Part shown: positions 1-6,121 of the stretch, one piece after another
Position numbering within the stretch: the first letter of the stretch is position 1
Layout: every line of letters begins with the position of its first letter
From: Clostridiales bacterium
GTDB taxonomy: Bacteria; Bacillota; Clostridia; Oscillospirales; Acutalibacteraceae
Assembly (NCBI GenBank): GCA_019415925.1
Contig: DXYG01000103.1
Location: 1 to 6,998 of the forward strand
Length of the DNA stretch: 6,998 nucleotides
Reading direction: 5' to 3'
The notes under the pieces: generated by a model
What the model saw: the letters and a program-made list of their open reading frames with translations, nothing else
The model's database searches: none
What the model was told of the DNA's origin: nothing
Position numbers and translations under genes: made by a program

Positions 1-28
1 GCAATACAGGAAACGTTTGTGTTTCAAT

Positions 29-111
29 CGTAGGGGACGGGTTCCTACACGTCCCATTCACAAAAATTGCATTGCAATTTTTGTGTGGACACGGCTCACC
101 GTGTCCCTACG
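29..111. repeat. Composite inverted repeat, MITE-like or dispersed intergenic element
   Basis: The outer ends are a 7-bp inverted repeat, CGTAGGG at 29-35 and CCCTACG at 105-111. Inside are three hairpins in series: GGGACG (34-39) with CGTCCC (50-55); CACAAAAATTGC (59-70) with its perfect complement (74-85) around a 3-nt loop; and GGACACGG (87-94) with CCGTGTCC (99-106) around a 4-nt loop. It contains no coding frame. This architecture is typical of short dispersed intergenic repeats and non-autonomous elements in Firmicutes. That identity is inferred, because only one copy is visible here. It lies beyond the terminator of the dockerin operon and does not interrupt a gene. No target-site duplication is evident next to it. 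Confidence 0.6.
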
Positions 112-205
112 TCAACGTTGCTATAATACCACCGCTTAATTATAGTTTATATCATTAATTAATTCTGAAATCAAAGCTTAGCAAAAGGAATAATCAAACA
201 AAAAT

Positions 206-242
206 AACCGGCTGTTTCAAACTTGAATTGAAACAGCCGGTT
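206..242 (-). terminator. Rho-independent terminator of the dockerin gene pair
   Basis: A perfect 15-bp stem (206-220 with 228-242) encloses a 7-nt loop. Read on the minus strand it follows the stop codon of the 334-residue dockerin gene by about 35 nt and leads into a T-rich run (complement of 194-205). The plus strand after the stem is also T-rich (243-258), so it may work in both directions. It is the first terminator downstream of either dockerin gene. Confidence 0.88.
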
Positions 243-276
243 GTTTATTTAGTTATTTAACGCTGGTTTTCATTAC

Positions 277-1281
277 TCAACACCAATAGCCGATACCTCT
301 GCCGACAAGGAAAAACTGTATTGTCGTTACGTCAAAAACATTTACTATTCTGTCACAGTTCACGTCGGCTTTTGTAATCTGCTCAGGAGAAAATACGGTT
401 AAATCAGCCAGATAAAGCTGAATCATTGTGGTATCCGAAATATTAAGCACTCCGTTGCCGTCAACGTCACCTCTTATATCAGGCTTCGGCTCAGTCGGCA
501 CAGGCTCGTCAGGAGAGGCAGTCATACCCTTCCAATTACTGAGAGTATATAAAGTTCCGTGTGCCTCTGCCCATTCCTTAGTGGGATATGTGCCGTATTC
601 GCCGTTGCCGTAGTAGAAATACCAGTCACCCTCATAAGTATCATTCCACACCGCACCTGAAGTTGGATTTCCCGAAAAATGATTAACTACGTAAATCATA
701 TTATCATAGTAAAACGAAAAGCCGCAATCAAACTCTTCATCATAGAAGAAATTATCGGCATACTCACCGAGAGCAGACTTGTCGGTGTTGTAGATTTCTT
801 CTATTTCTGCAAACCACTCTTCCGAATAAAGCTCCAAATCACCGACAGAGCAGAATTCGACGGCAACGTCTCTTGCCTGCTTTGCGGCTGAATATAAAGG
901 CGATGTCCTATCCATTCCGCCGTCGATATAGTTATTCCAAACAATGCAAGGAACATTTGTCGGACAGTCAATATAGTAAACACCGTAGCAATTGCTCTGA
1001 TACCCCTCACGCTGTGCCTTGTAGCCGGGCCATTTAACATTATTGTCACCAACACAGGCGTCCGGTCCTGCCCACCAGTAAACGCCTGCCGTATCGGTAT
1101 ATGCATTCAACCATGTGCTCGGCATTGCAAAGTAATACCTGTAGGTTGACTCTGTATCTTCGGGAACATAACATCCGTTTTCGTCAATCGCCGCCGATAC
1201 GCTCTCGAATGCAGCAGCCGTCACTGAAAATACAAGCAACACTGTAATAAAAATTGAAGCTAATCTTTTAGATTTTCTCAT
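277..1281 (-). CDS. Secreted dockerin protein with CBM25/26-like module (short paralogue)
   Basis: A 334-residue exported protein, probably docked into an extracellular cohesin complex that binds or degrades polysaccharide. Residues 1-30 are a Sec signal peptide: basic MRKSKR, hydrophobic core, likely cleavage after SVSA. Residues about 47-142 resemble starch-binding CBM25/26 domains, with aromatic-rich YYFAMP, GVYWW, WPGY and IVWNNYIDGG. A second block (about 150-245) ends in GDWYFYYGNGEYGTYPT. A short Pro/Glu linker (256-269) leads to a type I dockerin (270-327). Its first calcium loop is normal (DVDGNGVLNISD, 272-283). The second (DVNCDRIVNVFD, 306-317) keeps the acidic/Asn ligands but has Arg where Gly is usual. 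The protein runs on to an odd GYWC end. It has no recognisable catalytic domain, so binding or scaffolding is more likely than hydrolysis. It lies 50 bp downstream of its larger paralogue. The ATG at 1281 is supported by the signal peptide matching the paralogue, although its Shine-Dalgarno sequence is weak (purine-rich GATAGAGATAG). The carbohydrate ligand is inferred. Confidence 0.85.
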   Translation of the reverse strand: MRKSKRLASIFITVLLVFSVTAAAFESVSAAIDENGCYVPEDTESTYRYYFAMPSTWLNAYTDTAGVYWWAGPDACVGDNNVKWPGYKAQREGYQSNCYGVYYIDCPTNVPCIVWNNYIDGGMDRTSPLYSAAKQARDVAVEFCSVGDLELYSEEWFAEIEEIYNTDKSALGEYADNFFYDEEFDCGFSFYYDNMIYVVNHFSGNPTSGAVWNDTYEGDWYFYYGNGEYGTYPTKEWAEAHGTLYTLSNWKGMTASPDEPVPTEPKPDIRGDVDGNGVLNISDTTMIQLYLADLTVFSPEQITKADVNCDRIVNVFDVTTIQFFLVGRGIGYWC

Positions 1282-1331
1282 AAATTCTATCTCTATCCAT
1301 CACAAATAAGCGATTTTATTAAATAAATGTT

Positions 1332-3485
1332 TCAACTGACAAGCAAAAGCTGAATTGCAGTTGCATCATGAACATTTACTACTCCGTCACCGTTTACATC
1401 GGCAGCTTTTATCTGTTCAGGAGTCAATCCGGTCAAATCAGCCAGATATTTCTGAATCAAAGTTGCATCAGAAATGCTGATTACACCGTTGTCGTCTATG
1501 TCACCTATAGCTTCAAATTCAAATCCGTTATCATTTGCATAGCTCTCAGCTGCACTTTCCCTGAAGCCTCTGATTGTAAAGCCCTCAACCTTTCCGTAGA
1601 TTTCAGCTTCTTCATCTTCGCTTATGTAATATCCAAAAGCGTTCCCGCCTATCTCCGATACGCTCAAAGGAATTGTAATGGATTTTAGTTTTGGAGACTC
1701 AAAAAATGCAAATTCACCAATACTGATGACAGAGTCTGATAACGTTACGCTTTCAAGACTTGTACAATAAGTAAACGCAAAATCTCCAATAAACATAACG
1801 CTGTCGGGAATTGTTATGCTTACGATGTCTTCGCAAAATTCAAATGCGAATTCACCAATTTCTCTTACTTCATGTCCGTCAAGCTCTGAAGGAATTACAA
1901 GCTGTGTTTCATTCCCGTCATATCCGGTAATTACAGCAGTTGAATCACCGTATAGTCCGTAGTAATATCCGTCACAATACTTTACAGTCGGATCATCACA
2001 TGCACTCAAAATGTCATCGACTGCATACATTATGTCCTCATCGTCTGTGCATTGGATTACAGCATCCATTACTCCGGCAGGCGATACTTCAAGCTCGTTC
2101 AGGATTTCCTGAGTTTTATCGACTATTTCGCTGTCATTATAATACTCAATCAGGTATCTTGCCACTATCATTTCATCCGTTACACCTTCCGGTAAGGCGG
2201 AACCAACAACCTTGCCCGATGAAGTTATTTTTTTCTCGGGACCGCAATCAGGGTTATTCTTCCAGACTGCTTCGCTGCATTTCATTTCCGAATCCTCGGG
2301 GTTTTCAACTTGCATACCGGTGCAATACATCGTGTCGCCGATACAAGCACCGCTCATTATTGTATTATAGGTCTGCCTGCCTGTGTTTGACGAGAAAATA
2401 ACGCAGTAAACCGCACCGTCGCTGACATCAAAATTATGCCCTGTTTTTTTCAAATCAAAGCTTGCTATACCCGTGTCGGCATCAAAACTGCATTGCTCTT
2501 TTTTAGACTGCCACTGAAGCCAATCTGTACCCGAAGAAGTAGGCGAGCCGTCGTACTTCCAGATATGACAGTAAAACTTTTTGTTAGTATTTAAATCCCA
2601 ACCTGATTTTTTTACATCAAAATGAATTTGTCCCTCGTCATCGTCGGGATAAACGGGAACAAAAGGCTCGTCGGGTGTAGCAGGCTCCGTTGGATCTACA
2701 GGCACAGGCTCGTCGGGAGTAGCGGGTGAATCAGCAAGATTTTTCAATGCACCCTTGCTTTCTGCTTCTTCTCTTGTCGGATATGTACCATACTCACCGT
2801 TGCCGTAGTAGAAGTACCAGTCGCCGCTATATGTAGGTTTTCCCATAAAATTCTCACCGTTAGGCTCATACGGCGCAACATAAATCATATTGTCAAAATC
2901 GAATGCAAAACCAAGACCCCACTGTTCATCATAGAAGAAGTTGTCGGCAAAGTCGCCAAGCTTTGCTTTATCACCGTTATAGCTTTCTTCCATTTCCGCA
3001 AACCATTCTGTACCATAAATATCAGAATCTCCGTCACAGAAGAACTCTACATTAGCATCTTGAGCCTGCTTAGCCGCTGAATAAACAGGAGCATATTTAT
3101 CCGACCCGCCGTCAATGTAGTTATTCCATACGATCGTAGGAACATCCGTGGGACAGTCTATATAGTAAATGCCATAATATTCAGTTGCAAAATCATCACG
3201 CTGAGCCATATAGCCCGGCCACGTTACTGTGCCGCCCGTACCGTCAATAGCTCCGCAGGCATCTGTACCGGACCACCAATACACGCCTGCCGTATCGGTG
3301 TACTCATTAAGCCATGAATTCGGCATTGCAAAGTAGTATCTGTGGGTAGCCTCAATATTATCGCCCGGTGCATAACAGCCGTTCTCGTCAACAACAGCCG
3401 AAACGCTTTCCAACGAAACAGCCGTCACAGAGGTTGCCAGCAAAGCCGCAAGAAATATTGAAGTTAATTTTTTAAATTTTCTCAT
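1332..3485 (-). CDS. Secreted multimodular dockerin protein: CBM-like, unknown module, BspA LRR, dockerin
   Basis: A 717-residue exported protein, the larger member of the tandem pair. Residues 1-30 are a signal peptide (cleavage likely after SVSA). Residues 48-148 form the CBM25/26-like module (YYFAMP, GVYWW, WPGY, IVWNNYIDGG). Residues 150-250 are the second block shared with the paralogue, ending GDWYFYYGNGEYGTYPT. A Pro/Asp/Glu linker with ATPDEP twice (255-260, 269-274) follows. Residues about 286-415 are a module I cannot name, rich in Trp, Tyr and Cys (FDVKKSGWDL, YCHIWKYDGS, WQSKKE, YCVIFSSNTG, GACIGDTMYCTG). Residues 416-503 are a mostly helical connector. Residues 504-660 are BspA-type LRRs: three 23-residue repeats start at 548, 571 and 594, followed by a C-terminal cap. 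The type I dockerin (661-717) has two intact loops (DIDDNGVISISD at 662, DVNGDGVVNVHD at 696). No catalytic domain is visible, so adhesion within a cohesin-dockerin assembly is the best inference. AGGAGG 8 nt upstream of the ATG fixes the start. Confidence 0.88.
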   Translation of the reverse strand: MRKFKKLTSIFLAALLATSVTAVSLESVSAVVDENGCYAPGDNIEATHRYYFAMPNSWLNEYTDTAGVYWWSGTDACGAIDGTGGTVTWPGYMAQRDDFATEYYGIYYIDCPTDVPTIVWNNYIDGGSDKYAPVYSAAKQAQDANVEFFCDGDSDIYGTEWFAEMEESYNGDKAKLGDFADNFFYDEQWGLGFAFDFDNMIYVAPYEPNGENFMGKPTYSGDWYFYYGNGEYGTYPTREEAESKGALKNLADSPATPDEPVPVDPTEPATPDEPFVPVYPDDDEGQIHFDVKKSGWDLNTNKKFYCHIWKYDGSPTSSGTDWLQWQSKKEQCSFDADTGIASFDLKKTGHNFDVSDGAVYCVIFSSNTGRQTYNTIMSGACIGDTMYCTGMQVENPEDSEMKCSEAVWKNNPDCGPEKKITSSGKVVGSALPEGVTDEMIVARYLIEYYNDSEIVDKTQEILNELEVSPAGVMDAVIQCTDDEDIMYAVDDILSACDDPTVKYCDGYYYGLYGDSTAVITGYDGNETQLVIPSELDGHEVREIGEFAFEFCEDIVSITIPDSVMFIGDFAFTYCTSLESVTLSDSVISIGEFAFFESPKLKSITIPLSVSEIGGNAFGYYISEDEEAEIYGKVEGFTIRGFRESAAESYANDNGFEFEAIGDIDDNGVISISDATLIQKYLADLTGLTPEQIKAADVNGDGVVNVHDATAIQLLLVS
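2665..2723 (-). repeat. Linker-coding direct repeat inside the large dockerin gene
   Basis: Two 17-nt copies with one mismatch lie at 2665-2681 and 2707-2723 on the plus strand. On the coding strand they encode the repeated linker motif ATPDEP (residues 255-260 and 269-274). Such short repeats in Pro/acidic linkers can expand or contract by slippage or recombination, changing the spacing between modules. The shorter paralogue has only a single comparable SPDEP motif. Confidence 0.6.
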
Positions 3486-3493
3486 ATTTTTAA

Positions 3494-3499
3494 CCTCCT
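3494..3499 (-). promoter_or_regulatory. Strong Shine-Dalgarno of the large dockerin gene
   Basis: AGGAGG on the minus strand, 8 nt before the ATG at 3485. It contrasts with the poor site before the downstream paralogue, which suggests unequal translation of the two proteins if they share an mRNA. Confidence 0.85.
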
Positions 3500-3537
3500 G
3501 TAATTATTTTTTGTATAAAATATATGATTATATCATT

Positions 3538-3565
3538 ATTATAACACATTGTATTATTATGTCAA
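3538..3565 (-). promoter_or_regulatory. Near-perfect sigma-A promoter of the dockerin operon
   Basis: On the minus strand, a consensus -35 TTGACA (3560-3565) and consensus -10 TATAAT (3538-3543) are separated by 16 nt. The predicted transcript starts near 3531 and has a leader of about 45 nt before the ATG at 3485. It lies between the pncB terminator and the large dockerin gene, so it should drive both dockerin genes. No obvious operator overlaps it. Consensus hexamers suggest high basal expression. Confidence 0.85.
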
Positions 3566-3571
3566 TACTTA

Positions 3572-3604
3572 ACAAAAAAACAAAGGCAGGGAATTACCCC
3601 TGCC
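3572..3604 (-). terminator. Rho-independent terminator of pncB
   Basis: GGCAGGG (3585-3591) pairs with CCCTGCC (3598-3604) around a 6-nt loop. On the minus strand the stem is followed by a T-rich run (complement of 3572-3584). It begins 6 bp after the pncB stop codon and separates pncB from the dockerin operon promoter. Confidence 0.92.
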
Positions 3605-3609
3605 AAAAT

Positions 3610-5052
3610 TTAAACGCCGTAAACATTTAAAAGTATATTTTTGATTTCGTAAAGCTTCTTTGACAAGTCCACATAATAGGTATGCGGATTTTCAAACCTC
3701 TTGACCTCGTCCCACAACAAATCAATCTGTTCTCTGCAATATTCTGCAATCTTCTGAATTGAGGGCGACTCATAAACACATTCGCCGTTTCTGAAAATCG
3801 GCACAAGGAGCTCCTTTGCCGTAAAATCGGTGAGCGTCTTTGTTTTCCACGTTGCGTTTGAATCAAAAATTGTGTGCGGTTCTGAACTGTCAACAACCTC
3901 GTCATAAACGCAAAGCTCGTCTGCAAGAGCCTTGCCGCTCTCGTTGTCAAAATAGCGGTAAACCTTTTTGAAATGCGGATTTGTAATCTTGGTCGTGTTC
4001 TCGCTGACCTTGATTTTCGGCACAATCTCGCCACCCTCGTTCTCAACGGCAACAAGCTTGTACACTCCGCCGAACACAGATGAGCTTGAGGAAGTAATCA
4101 GCCTCTCTCCCACGCCGAAGGTGTCAACCTCTGCGCCCTGCATCATAAGGTCACGGATAAGGTACTCGTCAAGCGAATTTGATGCGGTTATTCTGCAATT
4201 CTGAAGCCCTGCGTCATCAAGCATTTTTCTTGCCTTCTTGGAAAGATACGAAATATCGCCCGAATCAAGCCTGATTGAACATTCCGTCCTGCCCTGCGGC
4301 AGAAGCACCTCTTTGAATACCTTGATTGCATTCGGCACTCCGCTTTTGAGCGTATTGTAGGTGTCAACAAGCAGCGTTGGATTGTCGGGATAAAGCTCGC
4401 AGTAGGTCTTGAAAGCGTCGTACTCACTGTCGAACATCTGAATCCACGAGTGAGCCATCGTTCCGCCTGCGGGAACGCTGTAGAGCTTGTCGGTCAGTGT
4501 GCAGGCTGTTCCGACGCATCCGCCGATATATGCCGCCCTTGCTCCGTCAATTGCTCCGCTTGCACCCTGAGCTCGCCTTGAACCGAACTCAATCACAGCT
4601 CTCCCCTGCGCCGCACGTACAATTCTGTTTGCCTTTGTTGCAATCAGCGTCTGATGATTGAGCGTAAGCAATACAAAGGTTTCGATAAGCTGAGCCTCAA
4701 TAGCAGGAGCTTTTACCGTCATAATCGGCTCATTCGGGAAAACAGGAGTGCCCTCGGGCACAGCGTAAATATCACCGCTGAATCTGAAATTTTTGAGATA
4801 TTCAAGGAACTTTTCGTCAAAAATCCCCTTACTGCGCAGGTACTCAATATCACTGTCATCAAAATGAAGATTCTTTATATAATCAATTACCTGCTCCAGA
4901 CCTGCGGCAATTGCAAAACCGCCGTTGTCGGGAACCTTGCGGAAGAATACGTCAAAGTAGACATTCTGCTTGTAAAAACCGTTTTTAAAATAGCCGTTCG
5001 ACATTGTGAACTCGTAAAAATCGCACAGCATAGACATATTTTTATTTTCCAT
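3610..5052 (-). CDS. pncB: Nicotinate phosphoribosyltransferase
   Basis: A 480-residue cytoplasmic enzyme (EC 6.3.4.21) that joins nicotinate and PRPP to make nicotinate mononucleotide, with ATP hydrolysis coupled to the reaction; this is the committed step of the Preiss-Handler NAD salvage route. Family signatures are present along its length: the N-terminal DFYEFTMSNGYF (11-22), FRKVPDNGGFAIAAGLEQ (37-54), EFGSRRAQG (155-163), GTMAHSW (197-203, with the His201 that is phosphorylated in the family), RLDSGD (261-266), ITASNSLDEY (288-297) and FGVGERLITS (312-321). Length is normal for the bacterial family and no break is seen. The ATG at 5052 is preceded by GGAGG with a 7-nt spacer. It is divergent from the zinc-ribbon/nicotinamidase operon, whose product is its substrate. 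A terminator follows directly, so it is probably a single-gene transcript. Confidence 0.96.
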   Translation of the reverse strand: MENKNMSMLCDFYEFTMSNGYFKNGFYKQNVYFDVFFRKVPDNGGFAIAAGLEQVIDYIKNLHFDDSDIEYLRSKGIFDEKFLEYLKNFRFSGDIYAVPEGTPVFPNEPIMTVKAPAIEAQLIETFVLLTLNHQTLIATKANRIVRAAQGRAVIEFGSRRAQGASGAIDGARAAYIGGCVGTACTLTDKLYSVPAGGTMAHSWIQMFDSEYDAFKTYCELYPDNPTLLVDTYNTLKSGVPNAIKVFKEVLLPQGRTECSIRLDSGDISYLSKKARKMLDDAGLQNCRITASNSLDEYLIRDLMMQGAEVDTFGVGERLITSSSSSVFGGVYKLVAVENEGGEIVPKIKVSENTTKITNPHFKKVYRYFDNESGKALADELCVYDEVVDSSEPHTIFDSNATWKTKTLTDFTAKELLVPIFRNGECVYESPSIQKIAEYCREQIDLLWDEVKRFENPHTYYVDLSKKLYEIKNILLNVYGV

Positions 5053-5082
5053 TCGGCAACCTCCGAAAATTTTTATTTCACG

Positions 5083-5116
5083 TAGACACGTTGTGTCCGA
5101 TTATATTTCTTGTCTA
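5083..5116. promoter_or_regulatory. Inverted repeat TAGACA-N22-TGTCTA, possible operator in pncB leader
   Basis: TAGACA (5083-5088) and TGTCTA (5111-5116) form a 6-bp inverted repeat. A second small palindrome, GACAC (5085-5089) and GTGTC (5093-5097), overlaps the left half-site. The right half-site lies next to the predicted pncB -10 and near its start point, and the left is in the early leader. This position would suit a repressor. A niacin-responsive regulator such as NiaR is a reasonable guess from gene function, but I have not matched its motif. Confidence 0.35.
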
Positions 5117-5117
5117 T

Positions 5118-5146
5118 AGTTTATCCCTTTTTATACATTTTGTAAA
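5118..5146 (-). promoter_or_regulatory. Putative promoter of pncB
   Basis: On the minus strand, TTTACA (5141-5146) and TAAACT (5118-5123) are 17 nt apart, giving a start near 5111 and a leader of about 60 nt. An alternative -10 (TATAAT, complement of 5100-5105) is a better hexamer but lacks a recognisable -35. Confidence 0.55.
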
Positions 5147-5156
5147 GAAAAAATTA

Positions 5157-5186
5157 TTTACAACACCGGTATTTGCGTAGTATAAT
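5157..5186 (+). promoter_or_regulatory. Putative promoter of the zinc-ribbon/pncA operon
   Basis: TTTACA (5157-5162) and a consensus TATAAT (5181-5186) are 18 nt apart, predicting a start near 5193 and a leader of about 20 nt. Its -35 lies only 10 bp from the -35 of the opposing pncB promoter, so the two are back to back and could be co-regulated. Confidence 0.65.
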
Positions 5187-5213
5187 GAAAGAAACTATAA
5201 ATGAGGTGTGATT

Positions 5214-5378
5214 ATGAGTAAGAGCGAATTAAAGCTTTGTCCGTTCTGCGAAAGCCCTATGCTTCTGATTCAGGACGATAAAAACAACGATGAACCGTAT
5301 CTTGAATGTTCAACCTGCGGCTTGAAATTCAGAATCGAAGGCTTTGATGAAAAGCCTGTTGAGATAAAGGAAAACTGA
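5214..5378 (+). CDS. Small zinc-ribbon protein, 54 aa, function unknown
   Basis: A complete 54-residue frame with a good Shine-Dalgarno (GAGGTG, 5203-5208). It has two Cys-x2-Cys knuckles, CPFC (9-12) and CSTC (32-35) followed by GLKF, separated by 19 residues. That is the layout of a one-zinc ribbon and resembles short CPFC-type proteins such as the Lar-like family. The C-terminus is acidic and lysine-rich. There is no signal peptide or membrane segment. Its TGA is 1 nt from the nicotinamidase ATG, so the two are probably translationally coupled. Possible roles are nucleic-acid binding, a protein partner, or zinc handling for the metal-dependent nicotinamidase; none is shown. The two zinc knuckles, the ribosome binding site and the tight spacing argue that it is a real gene. 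Confidence 0.82.
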   Translation: MSKSELKLCPFCESPMLLIQDDKNNDEPYLECSTCGLKFRIEGFDEKPVEIKEN

Positions 5379-5379
5379 T

Positions 5380-5907
5380 ATGAATATAAAAAAATGTCTG
5401 ATTGTAGTCGATTACCAGAACGATTTTGTCACAGGCTCGCTCGGCTTTGAAAAGGCTGAACAGCTTGACGGCAGAATTGCAGATAAAATTGAAAAATACC
5501 GCAGCGACGGCTGGAAAATTGTCTTTACCTTTGACACCCACGAAGAAAATTACCTGCAAACAAACGAGGGCAGAAATCTGCCTGTAGAACATTGTATAAA
5601 GGGCACCGACGGTCATAAGCTGTACGGCAGAACAGCAGAAATGCAGGAAGAAAGCGATAAGTGCTTTTACAAGCCGAGCTTTGGCTCAGCAGAGCTTTTT
5701 GAGTACCTGAGGTGTGAAAATTTTGACAAAGTCGAGCTTTGCGGAGTTGTAACGAATATCTGCGTAATTTCAAACGCCGTACTTGCCAAAACAGCACTCC
5801 CCGAAGCAGAGGTTTTGGTTGACTCTGCCTGCGTTGCGTCAAATGATAACAGCTTAAACAAGTCTGCACTTGACGTAATGAAGAGCCTGCAAATCAATGT
5901 TTTTTAA
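5380..5907 (+). CDS. pncA: Nicotinamidase (isochorismatase-fold amidohydrolase)
   Basis: A 175-residue cytoplasmic enzyme predicted to hydrolyse nicotinamide to nicotinate and ammonia (EC 3.5.1.19). The isochorismatase-fold catalytic triad is visible: Asp11 in VVDYQNDFVTGSLG, Lys98 in CFYKPSFG and Cys128 in CGVVTNICV. The metal site typical of nicotinamidases rather than other family members is also present, with Asp52 and His54 (FDTHEENY) and His71 (PVEHC). The short Val-Val segment before TNICV matches the cis-peptide position of the family. The start follows AAAGGA (5366-5371) by 8 nt and lies 1 nt after the zinc-ribbon stop. The divergent nicotinate phosphoribosyltransferase strongly supports nicotinamide as substrate. 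No hairpin terminator follows before the tRNA promoter. Confidence 0.93.
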   Translation: MNIKKCLIVVDYQNDFVTGSLGFEKAEQLDGRIADKIEKYRSDGWKIVFTFDTHEENYLQTNEGRNLPVEHCIKGTDGHKLYGRTAEMQEESDKCFYKPSFGSAELFEYLRCENFDKVELCGVVTNICVISNAVLAKTALPEAEVLVDSACVASNDNSLNKSALDVMKSLQINVF

Positions 5908-5925
5908 CAATTTTTCATTCAGCTA

Positions 5926-5954
5926 TTGACAAATTCCCGCATTAATGATACAAT
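5926..5954 (+). promoter_or_regulatory. Strong promoter of tRNA-Trp
   Basis: Consensus TTGACA (5926-5931), a 17-nt spacer and TACAAT (5949-5954), with an extended -10 TG at 5946-5947. The predicted start near 5961 leaves a leader of about 80 nt before the mature tRNA. This strength is expected of a stable-RNA promoter. Confidence 0.82.
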
Positions 5955-6041
5955 AACTCTTGCGTTGAATTTTGTGTGATTTTGTGAGGTTAATTGCATT
6001 TCAGGCATATCAGGCAAAATTTTCTGCAAGTGAATAGATAC

Positions 6042-6117
6042 AGGGGTATAGCTCAGTTGGTAGAGCAGCGGTCTCCAAAACCGCGTGCCGAGGGTTCAAG
6101 TCCTTCTGCCCCTGCCA
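6042..6117 (+). tRNA. tRNA-Trp (anticodon CCA)
   Basis: A full cloverleaf can be folded. The acceptor stem is AGGGGTA (6042-6048) with TGCCCCT (6107-6113). The D arm is GCTC/GAGC (6051-6066) and the anticodon stem is GCGGT/ACCGC (6068-6072, 6080-6084). The loop CTCCAAA places anticodon CCA at 6075-6077. The variable loop has 5 nt, and the T arm GAGGG/CCTTC surrounds TTCAAGT. G73 (6114), the usual tryptophan discriminator base, is followed by an encoded CCA end (6115-6117). It reads UGG codons. It is a single-tRNA unit with its own promoter and terminator. Confidence 0.97.
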
Positions 6118-6121
6118 AAGC

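Noticed and set aside
801..1106. Minus-strand 101-residue frame within the short dockerin gene
   Set aside because: It is an alternative frame of a gene whose domains are clear in another frame, and it has no start signals.
1282..1331. Possible internal promoter between the two dockerin genes
   Set aside because: A TAGAAT-like hexamer sits too close to the start codon and has no -35 partner.
1940..2401. Plus-strand 153-residue frame
   Set aside because: It is antisense to the large dockerin gene, has no ribosome binding site, and its His/Arg/Cys/Leu-rich composition is typical of a shadow frame.
3627..4055. Minus-strand 142-residue Arg/Ser-rich frame
   Set aside because: It is a shifted frame of the intact pncB gene with biased composition.
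4654..5085. Plus-strand 143-residue frame overlapping the start of pncB
   Set aside because: It is antisense to the conserved N-terminal part of pncB and runs into its leader; no ribosome site or recognisable domain.
5525..5869. Minus-strand frames antisense to the nicotinamidase gene
   Set aside because: The plus-strand nicotinamidase has all its catalytic and metal residues, and the opposite frames show no supporting signals.
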